NCBI GenBank assembly: GCA_946411525.1
Contig: CAMKEI010000005.1
Coordinates: 16,424 to 80,423, forward strand
DNA length: 64,000 nucleotides
Source: an uncultured Clostridia bacterium
GTDB lineage: Bacteria > Bacillota > Clostridia > Christensenellales > Aristaeellaceae
Direction of reading: 5' to 3'
In this document: positions 25,207 through 33,200 of the stretch, piece after piece
Layout: the number at the start of each line of letters is the position of its first letter
How positions within the stretch are numbered: the first letter of the stretch is position 1
Translations under genes and position numbers: made by a program
The notes under the pieces: model-generated
The model's database searches: none
Seen by the model: the letters and a program-made list of their open reading frames with translations, nothing else
What the model was told of the DNA's origin: nothing

Positions 25207-26058
25207 TCAAAACAGTTTTTTCAGCGTAAGCGCGGCCTGCTTGACCGCGTTCTTTTTTTCTCCGCCGGCAATCAGCGTCTCCTGGGCTTCCCGCAGGGAC
25301 TTCCCCTGTTTCATCTCCTCGATGAGTTTCGCCTCGACCGGCCATTCAGCGGCCTCCGTTTCCTGTTCAGGCAGGGTTACCGCGTGGAGATCGAGCACGA
25401 CGCAGTACTCCCCTTTTTTCGTTTTCTCATCCGCCTTCAGCGCGCGCAAAACCTCATCGGGATTTCCACGGAGTGTTTTTTCATGCAGTTTCGTCAAATC
25501 GCAGCAGACTGTCATTTTCACGCCGGGAAGCGTCTGCGCGATCACTTCAGTCAGTTCGATGATCCGGAAAGGTGACTCATGAAGTACCGCCACCTTTGCG
25601 CCTCGGGCAATTTCCTCCAGTTTCGCGCGGATATCCTTCTTCTCACGCGGCAGGAACCCGTAGAAAGCGAACTCCCTGGCGTCGTATCCGCTGATGGAAA
25701 CGGCGGTAATGCCTGCGCAGCATCCGGGGATCGGGATCACCGGGATGCCGGCGTCCGCGCATTCGCGGACCACTTCGCTGCCCGGATCTGAAATGCAGGG
25801 CGTCCCTGCGTCCGTCACCAGCGCGGCAGTCAGGTCCTCTTCCAGTATTTTTCGCGCAAGCCCTGGCGCCTTACCGCCCTCGCTGTGGCGGTGGCAGCTG
25901 ATCAGTGGTGCTTTCAGGCCGAATACCTGGCACAGTTTCATCGTCACCCGGGTATCTTCCGCGATAATCAGATCGGCGTTCCGAAGGGTATCAGCTCCCC
26001 GGGGGGAAAGGTCCTGCAGATTGCCGATCGGTGTAGCCACGACATACAGGATCGCCAC
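25207..26058 (-). CDS. rsmI: 16S rRNA (cytidine(1402)-2'-O)-methyltransferase RsmI
   Basis: A 283-residue tetrapyrrole-methylase-fold enzyme that 2'-O-methylates C1402 in the ribosomal P site. Landmarks are LYVVATPIGNLQDLSPRG at the start, IIAEDTRVTMKLCQVFG, VTDAGTPCISDPG and FYGFLPREKKD. The start is GTG 26058, 7 bases after GGAGG; reading further upstream would run deep into rsmH in another frame. It begins 2 bases after the rsmH stop, so both C1402 methyltransferases are made from one message. A short basic C-terminal extension (AALTLKKLF) is normal for the family. Confidence 0.95.
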   Translation of the reverse strand: MAILYVVATPIGNLQDLSPRGADTLRNADLIIAEDTRVTMKLCQVFGLKAPLISCHRHSEGGKAPGLARKILEEDLTAALVTDAGTPCISDPGSEVVRECADAGIPVIPIPGCCAGITAVSISGYDAREFAFYGFLPREKKDIRAKLEEIARGAKVAVLHESPFRIIELTEVIAQTLPGVKMTVCCDLTKLHEKTLRGNPDEVLRALKADEKTKKGEYCVVLDLHAVTLPEQETEAAEWPVEAKLIEEMKQGKSLREAQETLIAGGEKKNAVKQAALTLKKLF

Positions 26059-26060
26059 AA

Positions 26061-27014
26061 TTACGCCTCCGTCTTTCTCTTCTCCGCCGCCCGCAGTTTG
26101 GCGCTGCGGGAACGAGGGTTCCCTGATATCTCTTCCGCGGTCGGCGCGACTGCGCCGCCGGCGAGCACCTTTAGCACAGGCTTCCGTCCGCAGGTACAGA
26201 CCGGTGCCTTCGGCGGGCAGATGCATGGGTTTTCGAGTGTTCTGAAACAGCGTTTCACAATCCGGTCCTCCAGCGAATGAAACGTAATCACGCAGATCCG
26301 GCCGCCAGGCTTCAGGCAGTCCGTCAGGTCCTTCAGGGCCTGCTCAAGCGGATTCAGTTCGTCGTTTACCGCGATGCGCACCGCCTGAAACGTCCGCCGG
26401 GCCGGATGACCGTCCTCTTTCCGGCGCACCGCCTTCGGAATGGCCGCATCCACCGCGCGAACCAGGTCAAAGGTCGTTTCAAAGGGTTTTTCAGCCCGGT
26501 GCTCGCAGATCATACGTGCGATTCTCGCCGCCCATTTTTCTTCTCCGAAATCCCGGATGATTTCGGTCAGTTCCCTTTCATCCGCTGTATTCAGGAGATC
26601 TGCGGCCGTCATGCCCCCGCTCTGATCCATACGCATATCAAGCGGTGCGTTCTCATGATAGCTAAACCCCCGTTCCGCATGATCAAGCTGTGGGCTGGAT
26701 ACGCCCAGGTCAAGCAGTACGCCGTCCAGCGGGCCGGCGCCGGCTTCCTCCAGCAGTTTCTTCGCGTCGTGAAAGTTTCCGCGGATCGCTGTAAACCCGG
26801 GATAGTCCTTCAGCCGTTCCGAAGCTGCGCGGACGGCGTGCTCGTCCCGGTCGATTCCGTACAGCCGCGCTGTTCCGCCGGAAGCTTTCATGATCGCCTC
26901 GCTGTGTCCGCCCCCGCCCAGGGTCCCGTCGCAGTATATGCCGTTTTCCCTGACATTCATCCACTGCAGCACTTCCTGCAGCAGCACCGGTTCATGCCGG
27001 AATTCCATTGTCAT
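26061..27014 (-). CDS. rsmH: 16S rRNA (cytosine(1402)-N4)-methyltransferase RsmH
   Basis: A 317-residue MraW-family enzyme that N4-methylates C1402 of 16S rRNA. Conserved blocks are HEPVLLQEVLQWM, YCDGTLGGGGHSEAI (SAM site), LLDLGVSSPQLDHAERGFSY, and TFHSLEDRIVKRCF near the end. ATG 27014 follows GAAGGAG by 7 bases. In many Firmicutes rsmH heads the division (dcw) cluster; here it is instead joined to rsmI and lies after valS, with no mraZ or ftsL. The zinc-like CPPKAPVCTCG near the C-terminus is common in clostridial members. Confidence 0.96.
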   Translation of the reverse strand: MTMEFRHEPVLLQEVLQWMNVRENGIYCDGTLGGGGHSEAIMKASGGTARLYGIDRDEHAVRAASERLKDYPGFTAIRGNFHDAKKLLEEAGAGPLDGVLLDLGVSSPQLDHAERGFSYHENAPLDMRMDQSGGMTAADLLNTADERELTEIIRDFGEEKWAARIARMICEHRAEKPFETTFDLVRAVDAAIPKAVRRKEDGHPARRTFQAVRIAVNDELNPLEQALKDLTDCLKPGGRICVITFHSLEDRIVKRCFRTLENPCICPPKAPVCTCGRKPVLKVLAGGAVAPTAEEISGNPRSRSAKLRAAEKRKTEA

Positions 27015-27038
27015 CCGATTTCTCCTTCAGTCCCAAGC

Positions 27039-27062
27039 GGGGCCGCGGAATCCCGCAGCCCC
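27039..27062. other. Hairpin between valS and rsmH
   Basis: GGGGCCGCGG and CCGCAGCCCC can pair over 10 bp (one G-U) with a 4-base loop. There is no U-tract on the minus strand, so it may only attenuate or mark the 3' end of valS. Confidence 0.45.
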
Positions 27063-27090
27063 TGCTTTTTGCCTGTCCCGGTGGTCGAAT

Positions 27091-29745
27091 TTACAGATTC
27101 TCCTTCAGTTCCGCAATTCGGTTTTCCAATGCGGCCGCTTTGGCTTTCGCGGCTTCCAGCTTGTCCTTCTCCTGCTGCACCAGCTGGGCTGGCGCCTTGG
27201 CCAGGAAACCCTGATTGTTCAGCATGCCGTTTGAGCGGGCGATTTCCTTCTTCAGGTTCTCCAGCTCTTTGGTCAGCCGGGCGGTTTCTTTCTCAAAGTC
27301 CACCAGGTCTCCCAGGGGGATGAACAGCTCGCCGGCCGCCACCACCGCGGACACGTTCTTGCCGGTCACGTCTTCCCGGTTCTCGATCAGCTGCACCTGC
27401 TCCGCGCCGGCCAGTTTCTTGAAGTAACCCTCGCCTTCCCGCAGGGTTTCCGCCCAGCCTTCCGTCGGCAGCATCATAAGGTGGGTCCGCTTGGAGGGCG
27501 CCACGTTCATCTCGCTGCGCAGGTTCCGGATCGTGCGGATGATCTCCATCACGCCCTGCATTTTCTGCTCATCCTCGGCGAAGACGTAGTCCGTACGGTC
27601 TTCCGGCCAGGACTGGAGCATCAGAAAGCCTTCGCTGCCCGGCAGGTATTTGTACACCTGTTCCGTCAGGAAAGGCATGAAGGGATGCAGGAGCTTGAGC
27701 AGGTTCTCCAGCACGAAGAGCAGCACCGCCTTCACGGTCTCCTTGCTCTCGCCGTCCTCGCCCAGCAGGCGGGATTTGCTCAGCTCGATATACCAGTCGC
27801 AGAACTCGCTCCAGGCGAAGTCATAGATCTTCGTGGCGGCCAAGCCGAAATCGCCGTCCTCCATATGCGCGGAGATATCCTTCACTGCGTCCTGCAGTCG
27901 GGTCAGGATCCACTTGTCGGCAGTTTCCAGCTTCGCCGGGTCAAAGGCTTTCCGCTCGTTCACATTCATCAGCACGAAACGGCTGGCGTTCCACACCTTA
28001 TTTGCGAAGTTGCGGGCGGCTTCCACCTTGTCCTTCGAGTAGCGGGTGTCGTTTCCGGGGCTCACGCCCATCACCAGGCTGAAGCGCAGCGCATCGGCGC
28101 CGTATTCCTCCACCACTTCCAGTGGATCCACGCCGTTACCCAGTGACTTGGACATCTTCCGTCCCAGTTCATCCCGCACCAGGCCGTGGATCAGCACCGT
28201 GTCAAAAGGCGGGATGCCCATCTGTTCAATGCCGGAAACCATCATCCGGGACACCCAGAAGGTGATGATATCATAACCGGTCACCAGCATATTGGTGGGA
28301 TAAAAATATTTCAGATCCTCGGTATTGTCCGGCCAGCCCAGCGTGGAGAAAGGCCACAGGGCAGAGGAGAACCAGGTGTCCAGCACATCCTCGTCCTGCC
28401 GCAGCTTGCCGCCGCACTTCGGACACGCGGCCGGATCTTCACGGCTCACGGTCATCTCGCCGCAGTCATCGCAGTACCACACGGGAATCCGGTGGCCCCA
28501 CCACAGCTGGCGGCTGATGCACCAGTCGCGGATATTCTCCATCCAGTTGTAGTACATCTTGCTGAACCGTTCGGGCACGAACTTCGTCCGGCCCTCCCTC
28601 ACCGCGGCGATGGCCGGTTCCGCCAGGGTCTTCATCTTCACGAACCACTGTTCGCTCAGCCGGGGCTCCACAGGGGTATCGCCATGGCGGTAGCAGAAGC
28701 CCACGTTATGGCTGTAATCTTCGATCTTCACCAGCAGGCCGAGCTTCTCCAGCTCCTCCACCACAGCCCTGCGGCATTCCATCGGATCCATGCCGGCGTA
28801 GCGGCCGGCGTTCTCATTCATGGTGCCGTCGTCATTGGTCACGGTGATGATCTCCAGGTTGTGCCTCTGGGCCACCTCGAAGTCGTTCGGGTCGTGGGCG
28901 GGCGTCATCTTCACCGCGCCGGTGCCGAATTCCATCTCCACATAGTCGTCCGCGACCACGGGGATTTCTCTGTTCATAATGGGCAGAATCACCTTCTTAC
29001 CCACCAGGTCCGTATAGCGCTCGTCCGCGGGATTCACGGCCACGCCGGTATCGCCCAGCATGGTTTCCGGACGGGTGGTGGCCACCACAACGCCTTTGCT
29101 GCCGTCGGTGCCGGGATAGCGGATATGCCACAGGTGGCTGGCCACGTCCTTGTAAACCACTTCAGCGTCGCTGATGGCGCTCTGGCAGGCGGGACACCAG
29201 TTGACCATCCGGTTTCCGCGGTAGATCAATCCTTTTTCATAAAGGCGCACGAACACTTCCCGCACGGCGCGGCTGCAGCCCTCGTCCATCGTGAACCGTT
29301 CCCGCGTCCAGTCGCAGCTGATGCCCATCTTCCGCTGCTGGTGTACAATCCGTCCGCCGTATTCCTTCTTCCAGTTCCAGGCACGCTCCAGGAAAGCTTC
29401 CCGGCCGATGCTCTCCTTGGTCAGGCCTTCCTTGCGCATCTCGTTCACGATCCTGACCTCCGTGGCAATCGCCGCGTGGTCGGTTCCGGGCAGCCACAGG
29501 GTGGGATCCCCCTTCATCCGGTGATAGCGGATCGGCGCGTCCTGCAGAACACAGTCCATGGCATGACCCATATGCAGCTGGCCCGTGATGTTGGGCGGCG
29601 GCATAACGATGGTGAAGGGCTTCTTCCCTTCCACCCGGTGCGCGGTAAACGCGCCGGATTCCTCCCAGGCTTTGTACAGGTCCGCTTCAATCTCCTGCGG
29701 GTTGAATCGGGTCGCCATATCGGCGCCGGTCATTTTCTTCTCCAT
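27091..29745 (-). CDS. valS: Valyl-tRNA synthetase
   Basis: An 884-residue class I aminoacyl-tRNA synthetase charging tRNA-Val. The HIGH motif is PPPNITGQLHMGHAMDC near residue 55 and KMSKS appears in GRKMSKSLGNG. The CP1 editing domain is present between them, two CxxC pairs (CPAC and CDDC/CPKC) occur in zinc-binding inserts, and the C-terminal tRNA-binding coiled coil runs from about residue 815 (FEKETARLTKELENLKKEIA). Two in-frame ATGs lie close to the start (29745 and 29730/29715); 29745 follows GGAGGG. I see no T-box leader in the 90 bases upstream, unlike many Firmicute synthetase genes. Confidence 0.97.
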   Translation of the reverse strand: MEKKMTGADMATRFNPQEIEADLYKAWEESGAFTAHRVEGKKPFTIVMPPPNITGQLHMGHAMDCVLQDAPIRYHRMKGDPTLWLPGTDHAAIATEVRIVNEMRKEGLTKESIGREAFLERAWNWKKEYGGRIVHQQRKMGISCDWTRERFTMDEGCSRAVREVFVRLYEKGLIYRGNRMVNWCPACQSAISDAEVVYKDVASHLWHIRYPGTDGSKGVVVATTRPETMLGDTGVAVNPADERYTDLVGKKVILPIMNREIPVVADDYVEMEFGTGAVKMTPAHDPNDFEVAQRHNLEIITVTNDDGTMNENAGRYAGMDPMECRRAVVEELEKLGLLVKIEDYSHNVGFCYRHGDTPVEPRLSEQWFVKMKTLAEPAIAAVREGRTKFVPERFSKMYYNWMENIRDWCISRQLWWGHRIPVWYCDDCGEMTVSREDPAACPKCGGKLRQDEDVLDTWFSSALWPFSTLGWPDNTEDLKYFYPTNMLVTGYDIITFWVSRMMVSGIEQMGIPPFDTVLIHGLVRDELGRKMSKSLGNGVDPLEVVEEYGADALRFSLVMGVSPGNDTRYSKDKVEAARNFANKVWNASRFVLMNVNERKAFDPAKLETADKWILTRLQDAVKDISAHMEDGDFGLAATKIYDFAWSEFCDWYIELSKSRLLGEDGESKETVKAVLLFVLENLLKLLHPFMPFLTEQVYKYLPGSEGFLMLQSWPEDRTDYVFAEDEQKMQGVMEIIRTIRNLRSEMNVAPSKRTHLMMLPTEGWAETLREGEGYFKKLAGAEQVQLIENREDVTGKNVSAVVAAGELFIPLGDLVDFEKETARLTKELENLKKEIARSNGMLNNQGFLAKAPAQLVQQEKDKLEAAKAKAAALENRIAELKENL

Positions 29746-29770
29746 GGTGATCCCTCCGTTAATACAGAAA

Positions 29771-29797
29771 CAGCTCCGACCCTGAAGGGCGGAGCTG
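29771..29797 (-). terminator. Terminator of the yceD-rpmF operon
   Basis: An 8-bp stem CAGCTCCG / CGGAGCTG, whose loop can pair further (CCC...GGG), followed on the minus strand by TTTCTG. It lies 37 bases after the rpmF stop and just before valS. Confidence 0.65.
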
Positions 29798-29834
29798 CAA
29801 TTCTTTACATCCTGGCCAAAAAAGCAGTCGACAA

Positions 29835-30029
29835 TCAGGCGTTCTTCTCTTCGTCCTTGTTGACGACGACCTGGACGCCGTTATAATAACCGCAATTCTT
29901 GCACACGCGATGGGACAGCTTCATCTGTCCGCACTGGGGGCACTTGCCGATTCCCGGCAGGGTCAGCTTCCAGTTGGCGCGGCGGCTGTGCTTGCGAGCC
30001 TTCGAGATTTTCCCTTTCGGAAGAGCCAT
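29835..30029 (-). CDS. rpmF: 50S ribosomal protein L32
   Basis: A 64-residue L32 with the standard start [20 protein letters not shown] and a four-cysteine zinc site (KCPQCG and VCKNCG). This is the zinc-containing (C+) form. It follows yceD by 3 bases, the near-universal partner order. The acidic tail KDEEKNA is slightly longer than usual. Confidence 0.97.
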   Translation of the reverse strand: MALPKGKISKARKHSRRANWKLTLPGIGKCPQCGQMKLSHRVCKNCGYYNGVQVVVNKDEEKNA

Positions 30030-30032
30030 GAG

Positions 30033-30524
30033 TCACACCTCCTCATTCTTTTCAAGCAATTGCTGCAGTCCCGCGAAGGGGTATTGGATCCCCGGTTCGG
30101 AAGGGGCTGCTTCCGGGTCCCTGTATTCAAAGCCCGGACAATCCTCTCTGCAGAGAAAGCGGATCGGCAGAGCCATGACGGCGTATGACATAACCAGCTT
30201 GTCCAGGAAGACCTCGTGCCCTTGGTAGGCAAAGATCTCATCATCCTCCATATCGCCGTTCCGGCGGAACACTTCGTCGAACTCGTTTTCGACTTCGGCC
30301 TGTGCGTCCTCCAGGCAGTTGGCGCAGGGAGCATGGGCAACGGTCCTGAGCTTGCCCTTGACCGAAATGTTTCCCTCTTCATCCGACAGGAACCCGCCCT
30401 CAACGGCACAATCGTCTATCCGGACGGTATCGCCGCTGATCTCCTGATCCGCAATGGCCTGCAGACCTGAGAAAAGGTACTCCTGACCGGGATGGGCTAA
30501 AGCATCCGATACGTCAAGTTTCAT
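30033..30524 (-). CDS. yceD: YceD-family (DUF177) protein
   Basis: A 163-residue DUF177 protein. The family signature is AHAPCANCLEDAQAEVENEF followed by a central acidic segment and the late VMALPIRFLCREDCPG. YceD homologues are encoded beside rpmF in most bacteria and are needed for normal 23S rRNA accumulation in E. coli and plants, so a role in large-subunit assembly is likely. It is the first gene after the best promoter in the window. Confidence 0.9.
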   Translation of the reverse strand: MKLDVSDALAHPGQEYLFSGLQAIADQEISGDTVRIDDCAVEGGFLSDEEGNISVKGKLRTVAHAPCANCLEDAQAEVENEFDEVFRRNGDMEDDEIFAYQGHEVFLDKLVMSYAVMALPIRFLCREDCPGFEYRDPEAAPSEPGIQYPFAGLQQLLEKNEEV

Positions 30525-30552
30525 GTCCTCACCTCAAAAGTGACCGGTTGAT

Positions 30553-30581
30553 ATTATAGTTCGATGCAAATCGTTTGTCAA
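30553..30581 (-). promoter_or_regulatory. Full-consensus SigA promoter of yceD-rpmF
   Basis: On the minus strand TTGACA (30581-30576), exactly 17 bases, then TATAAT (30558-30553): a perfect match at both hexamers and spacing. Strong constitutive expression fits a ribosomal protein operon. Confidence 0.9.
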
Positions 30582-30600
30582 CAAAAGATTTGCGCCGTTT

Positions 30601-31839
30601 TCACTCGTCCCGGACCTTGCCGGTTGTGACCAGATCGAGCGTATCGCGGGCAATCATGATCTCCTCATTCGTGGGAATCACACATACGGTGACCTTGCTG
30701 TCATCCGCGGAGATCACTGCTTCCTTGCGGGTCCTGTTCTTTTCCGGGTCGATCTTCGCGCCCAAGAATTCAAGGCCTTCAATCACCTTCGCGCGCAGAT
30801 CGGCGTTGTTCTCACCGATGCCAGCAGTAAAGACGATGATATCCACACCGCCAAGGGCCGCCGCGTAGGAACCGATATACTTCTTGATGCCGTAAATCAG
30901 CATCTCCTGCGCCAGTCTGGCGTTCGGATCCCCATTTGCTGCCAGTTCGTCAATATCCCGGCAGTCACTGCTCTTGCCGCTGATGCCCAGCAGTCCGCTC
31001 TTCTTGTTCATCATAGTCAGCACCTCGTCCACGCTGACCGGATGGCCCACAGGCGTTCCGTCATCATTCAGGGGATTGTTGGCGATAAACTGCACCACGG
31101 CGGGATCGCAGCTGCCACAGCGGGTGCCCATCAGCAGGCCCTCCAGAGGCGTCAGGCCCATGGAAGTATCCTGGCACTTGCCGTCCATGACCGCGCTCAG
31201 GCTGGAGCCGTTGCCCAGATGGCAGATGATGATTTTCTTTCCTTTGGGGCTGATCCCCAGGAACTCGCATACCCGGCGGCTGACATACCGGTGGCTGGTG
31301 CCATGGAAGCCGTAGCGGCGGACGTGCAGCTTTTCCTCGTACATCTTCGGTACGCCGTACATATATGCCTTCGGGGGCATGGTCTGATGGAAGGCAGTAT
31401 CGAACACCGCAACCTGAGGTGTTCCCTTCATGACTTTTTCACAGGCTTCAATACCCATCAGGTTTGCAGGATTGTGAAGCGGCCCCAGCGGGAAACAATC
31501 GCGGATCGCCTGCTTGGCCGCGTCGTTGACAATGACGGAAGCCGTGAACGCGCTGCCGCCGTGCAGCACCCGGTGCCCCACAGCGCCGATCTCGTCAGTG
31601 CTTTTGATTACGCCGAACTCCGGATCCTGGAGGATCTTGAGCATCAGCTGGGCGGCAGCTTCATGATCCGGAATCTCCTGGGAGATCTCCGTCTTTTTGT
31701 CGCCTGCGCTGTGCTTGAGCCTGCTGCCCTCAATGCCGATCCGCTCGACCAGACCCTTGGCCAGCTCCTTCTCACCGTCCATGTCGATCAGCTGGTACTT
31801 CAGGGAGGATGAACCTGCATTCACAACCAGAATCTTCAT
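30601..31839 (-). CDS. ackA: Acetate kinase
   Basis: A 412-residue ASKHA-fold kinase interconverting acetyl phosphate + ADP and acetate + ATP, the last step of acetate fermentation. Conserved blocks are VVNAGSSSLKYQLID, GHRVLHGGSAF, RYGFHGTSHRYV, HLGNGSSL, DTSMGLTPLEG and FTAGIGEN. ATG 31839 follows AAAAGGAG; the longer in-frame start would include promoter sequence. No phosphotransacetylase gene is in the window. Its promoter region faces tmcAL, which also consumes acetate. Confidence 0.97.
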   Translation of the reverse strand: MKILVVNAGSSSLKYQLIDMDGEKELAKGLVERIGIEGSRLKHSAGDKKTEISQEIPDHEAAAQLMLKILQDPEFGVIKSTDEIGAVGHRVLHGGSAFTASVIVNDAAKQAIRDCFPLGPLHNPANLMGIEACEKVMKGTPQVAVFDTAFHQTMPPKAYMYGVPKMYEEKLHVRRYGFHGTSHRYVSRRVCEFLGISPKGKKIIICHLGNGSSLSAVMDGKCQDTSMGLTPLEGLLMGTRCGSCDPAVVQFIANNPLNDDGTPVGHPVSVDEVLTMMNKKSGLLGISGKSSDCRDIDELAANGDPNARLAQEMLIYGIKKYIGSYAAALGGVDIIVFTAGIGENNADLRAKVIEGLEFLGAKIDPEKNRTRKEAVISADDSKVTVCVIPTNEEIMIARDTLDLVTTGKVRDE

Positions 31840-31878
31840 ATTGATCTTGCTCCTTTTTTTATTTGAGAACCAAATAAT

Positions 31879-31907
31879 ATTATACTCCCGTTTCGCTTGA
31901 AAAGGAA
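31879..31907 (-). promoter_or_regulatory. Candidate promoter of ackA
   Basis: On the minus strand a perfect TATAAT (31884-31879) lies 17 bases after TTCCTT (31907-31902). The -35 is poor, so activator or UP-element help may be needed. Confidence 0.5.
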
Positions 31908-32006
31908 GACCTAAAATGCTAAACTCAACAGGAATCATAGGCTCCCGGGCCCGCCATCCGGCCGCATGGACACCCGGTCCGGGACCGGCTGAAGGAGGTG
32001 TCCGCC

Positions 32007-33200
32007 GTGAAGATCCTCGGTATCATCGCTGAATACGATCCTTTTCATAACGGACACCTGTATCATCTTACAGAAGCAAAAAAACAGACCTGCCCGGATC
32101 TGACTTACGTCGTGCTGTCCCCCTGTGTCAAGCAGCGGGGCGGACTGTCGCTCCTTTCGCCTGCTGACCGGGCGCGCTGTGCGCTGGCCGCAGGCGCGGA
32201 TGCGGTCTTCTGTCTGCCGGTGTGCTGGACACTCCGTGACGCTGAGCATTACGCCCTCGGAGCCGTTGCACTGCTGTCCCGGCTCGGCGTTACCCATCTC
32301 GCTTTCGGAGCCGAAACAGCGGATCTCACCCTGCTCAGCCGTGCGGCGCTTCTCCTGGAAGAACCGCCTGCAGCCTTTGATGCCATCCTGAAGGAACACC
32401 TTGGCAGCGGCAAAGGCTGGCCTGCCGCGGTATCCTCCGCGCTCTCCGCCGTCCTTCCGGAGGCGGCAGGACTGCTGGACGCGCCCAACAATATCCTTGC
32501 CGTCTGTTACCTCCGGGCTTGCCGTCGTCTGGGCGCGCCCCTTCATCCTATGGTGATTCACCGCTCAGGCAGCTATCACGACGCCGCCGTCAATCCGGCT
32601 TCCCCTTCCGCCTCGGCGCTGCGGGAAGCGCTTCTTTCAGGCAATTATGCCGCAGCGGACACAGCTGTTCCGGATTGTACTGCCTCAATACTGCGCCGCC
32701 GGTTTCTGGAGGGCCGTATCCCGGATGAACGGATTCTCGACAGCCTCCTTCTCTCCGAACTCCGGGCCATGAGCGAAGAAGACTGCCGTCTCCTCCCCGA
32801 TCTTTCCGAAGGAATGGAAAACGCCCTGCGTACCGCTGCTGCCGCCGCGCGTACCCGCCGCGAACTGATATCCGCCCTCACCGGGAAGCGTTACCCGGCG
32901 GCGCGGATCAGCCGCCTGTGCGCCTGTGCGCTGCTTGGCCTGACGGAAAGCCTTCTGAAAAGCGCTCCCCTTCCGGAAAGCGCGTTGCTGCTGGGACTCC
33001 GGTCAAATCCTGAAATGACCGCCCTGTGGAAGGATTCATCCTTCCCTGTTATTTCTTCCTTCACGGAATGGAAAACGGCGGCGCATCCTGCTGATCTGGC
33101 CGCCTGGCGCCTGTGGGCGCAGTGCTGCCGCCTGCCTGATACGCTGCCGTTCAGCGAAAAAATATCCAATATTCGGGAACCCGCCGGCCCGGTACGGTAA
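32007..33200 (+). CDS. tmcAL: tRNA(Met) cytidine acetate ligase TmcAL
   Basis: A 397-residue YlbM/TmcAL protein, which activates acetate with ATP and places N4-acetylcytidine at the wobble position of elongator tRNA-Met. The nucleotidyltransferase-like signature IIAEYDPFHNGHLYHL (usual NPFHNGH, here DPFHNGH) opens the protein and PNNILAVCYLRACR marks the second conserved block. GTG 32007 follows AAGGAGG by 7 bases; the GTG three codons earlier overlaps that site. The family's VVVMSG.F.QRG segment reads YVVLSPCVKQRG here. Its stop abuts the stop of the convergent MATE gene. Confidence 0.88.
   Translation: MKILGIIAEYDPFHNGHLYHLTEAKKQTCPDLTYVVLSPCVKQRGGLSLLSPADRARCALAAGADAVFCLPVCWTLRDAEHYALGAVALLSRLGVTHLAFGAETADLTLLSRAALLLEEPPAAFDAILKEHLGSGKGWPAAVSSALSAVLPEAAGLLDAPNNILAVCYLRACRRLGAPLHPMVIHRSGSYHDAAVNPASPSASALREALLSGNYAAADTAVPDCTASILRRRFLEGRIPDERILDSLLLSELRAMSEEDCRLLPDLSEGMENALRTAAAAARTRRELISALTGKRYPAARISRLCACALLGLTESLLKSAPLPESALLLGLRSNPEMTALWKDSSFPVISSFTEWKTAAHPADLAAWRLWAQCCRLPDTLPFSEKISNIREPAGPVR

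Noticed and set aside
29746..29834. T-box leader before valS
   Set aside because: The gap is only 89 bases and lacks the T-box sequence and specifier stem; the hairpin there is the rpmF terminator.
28186..29886. A 566-codon open frame antisense to valS
   Set aside because: Shadow of valS, His/Gly-rich with no domain.
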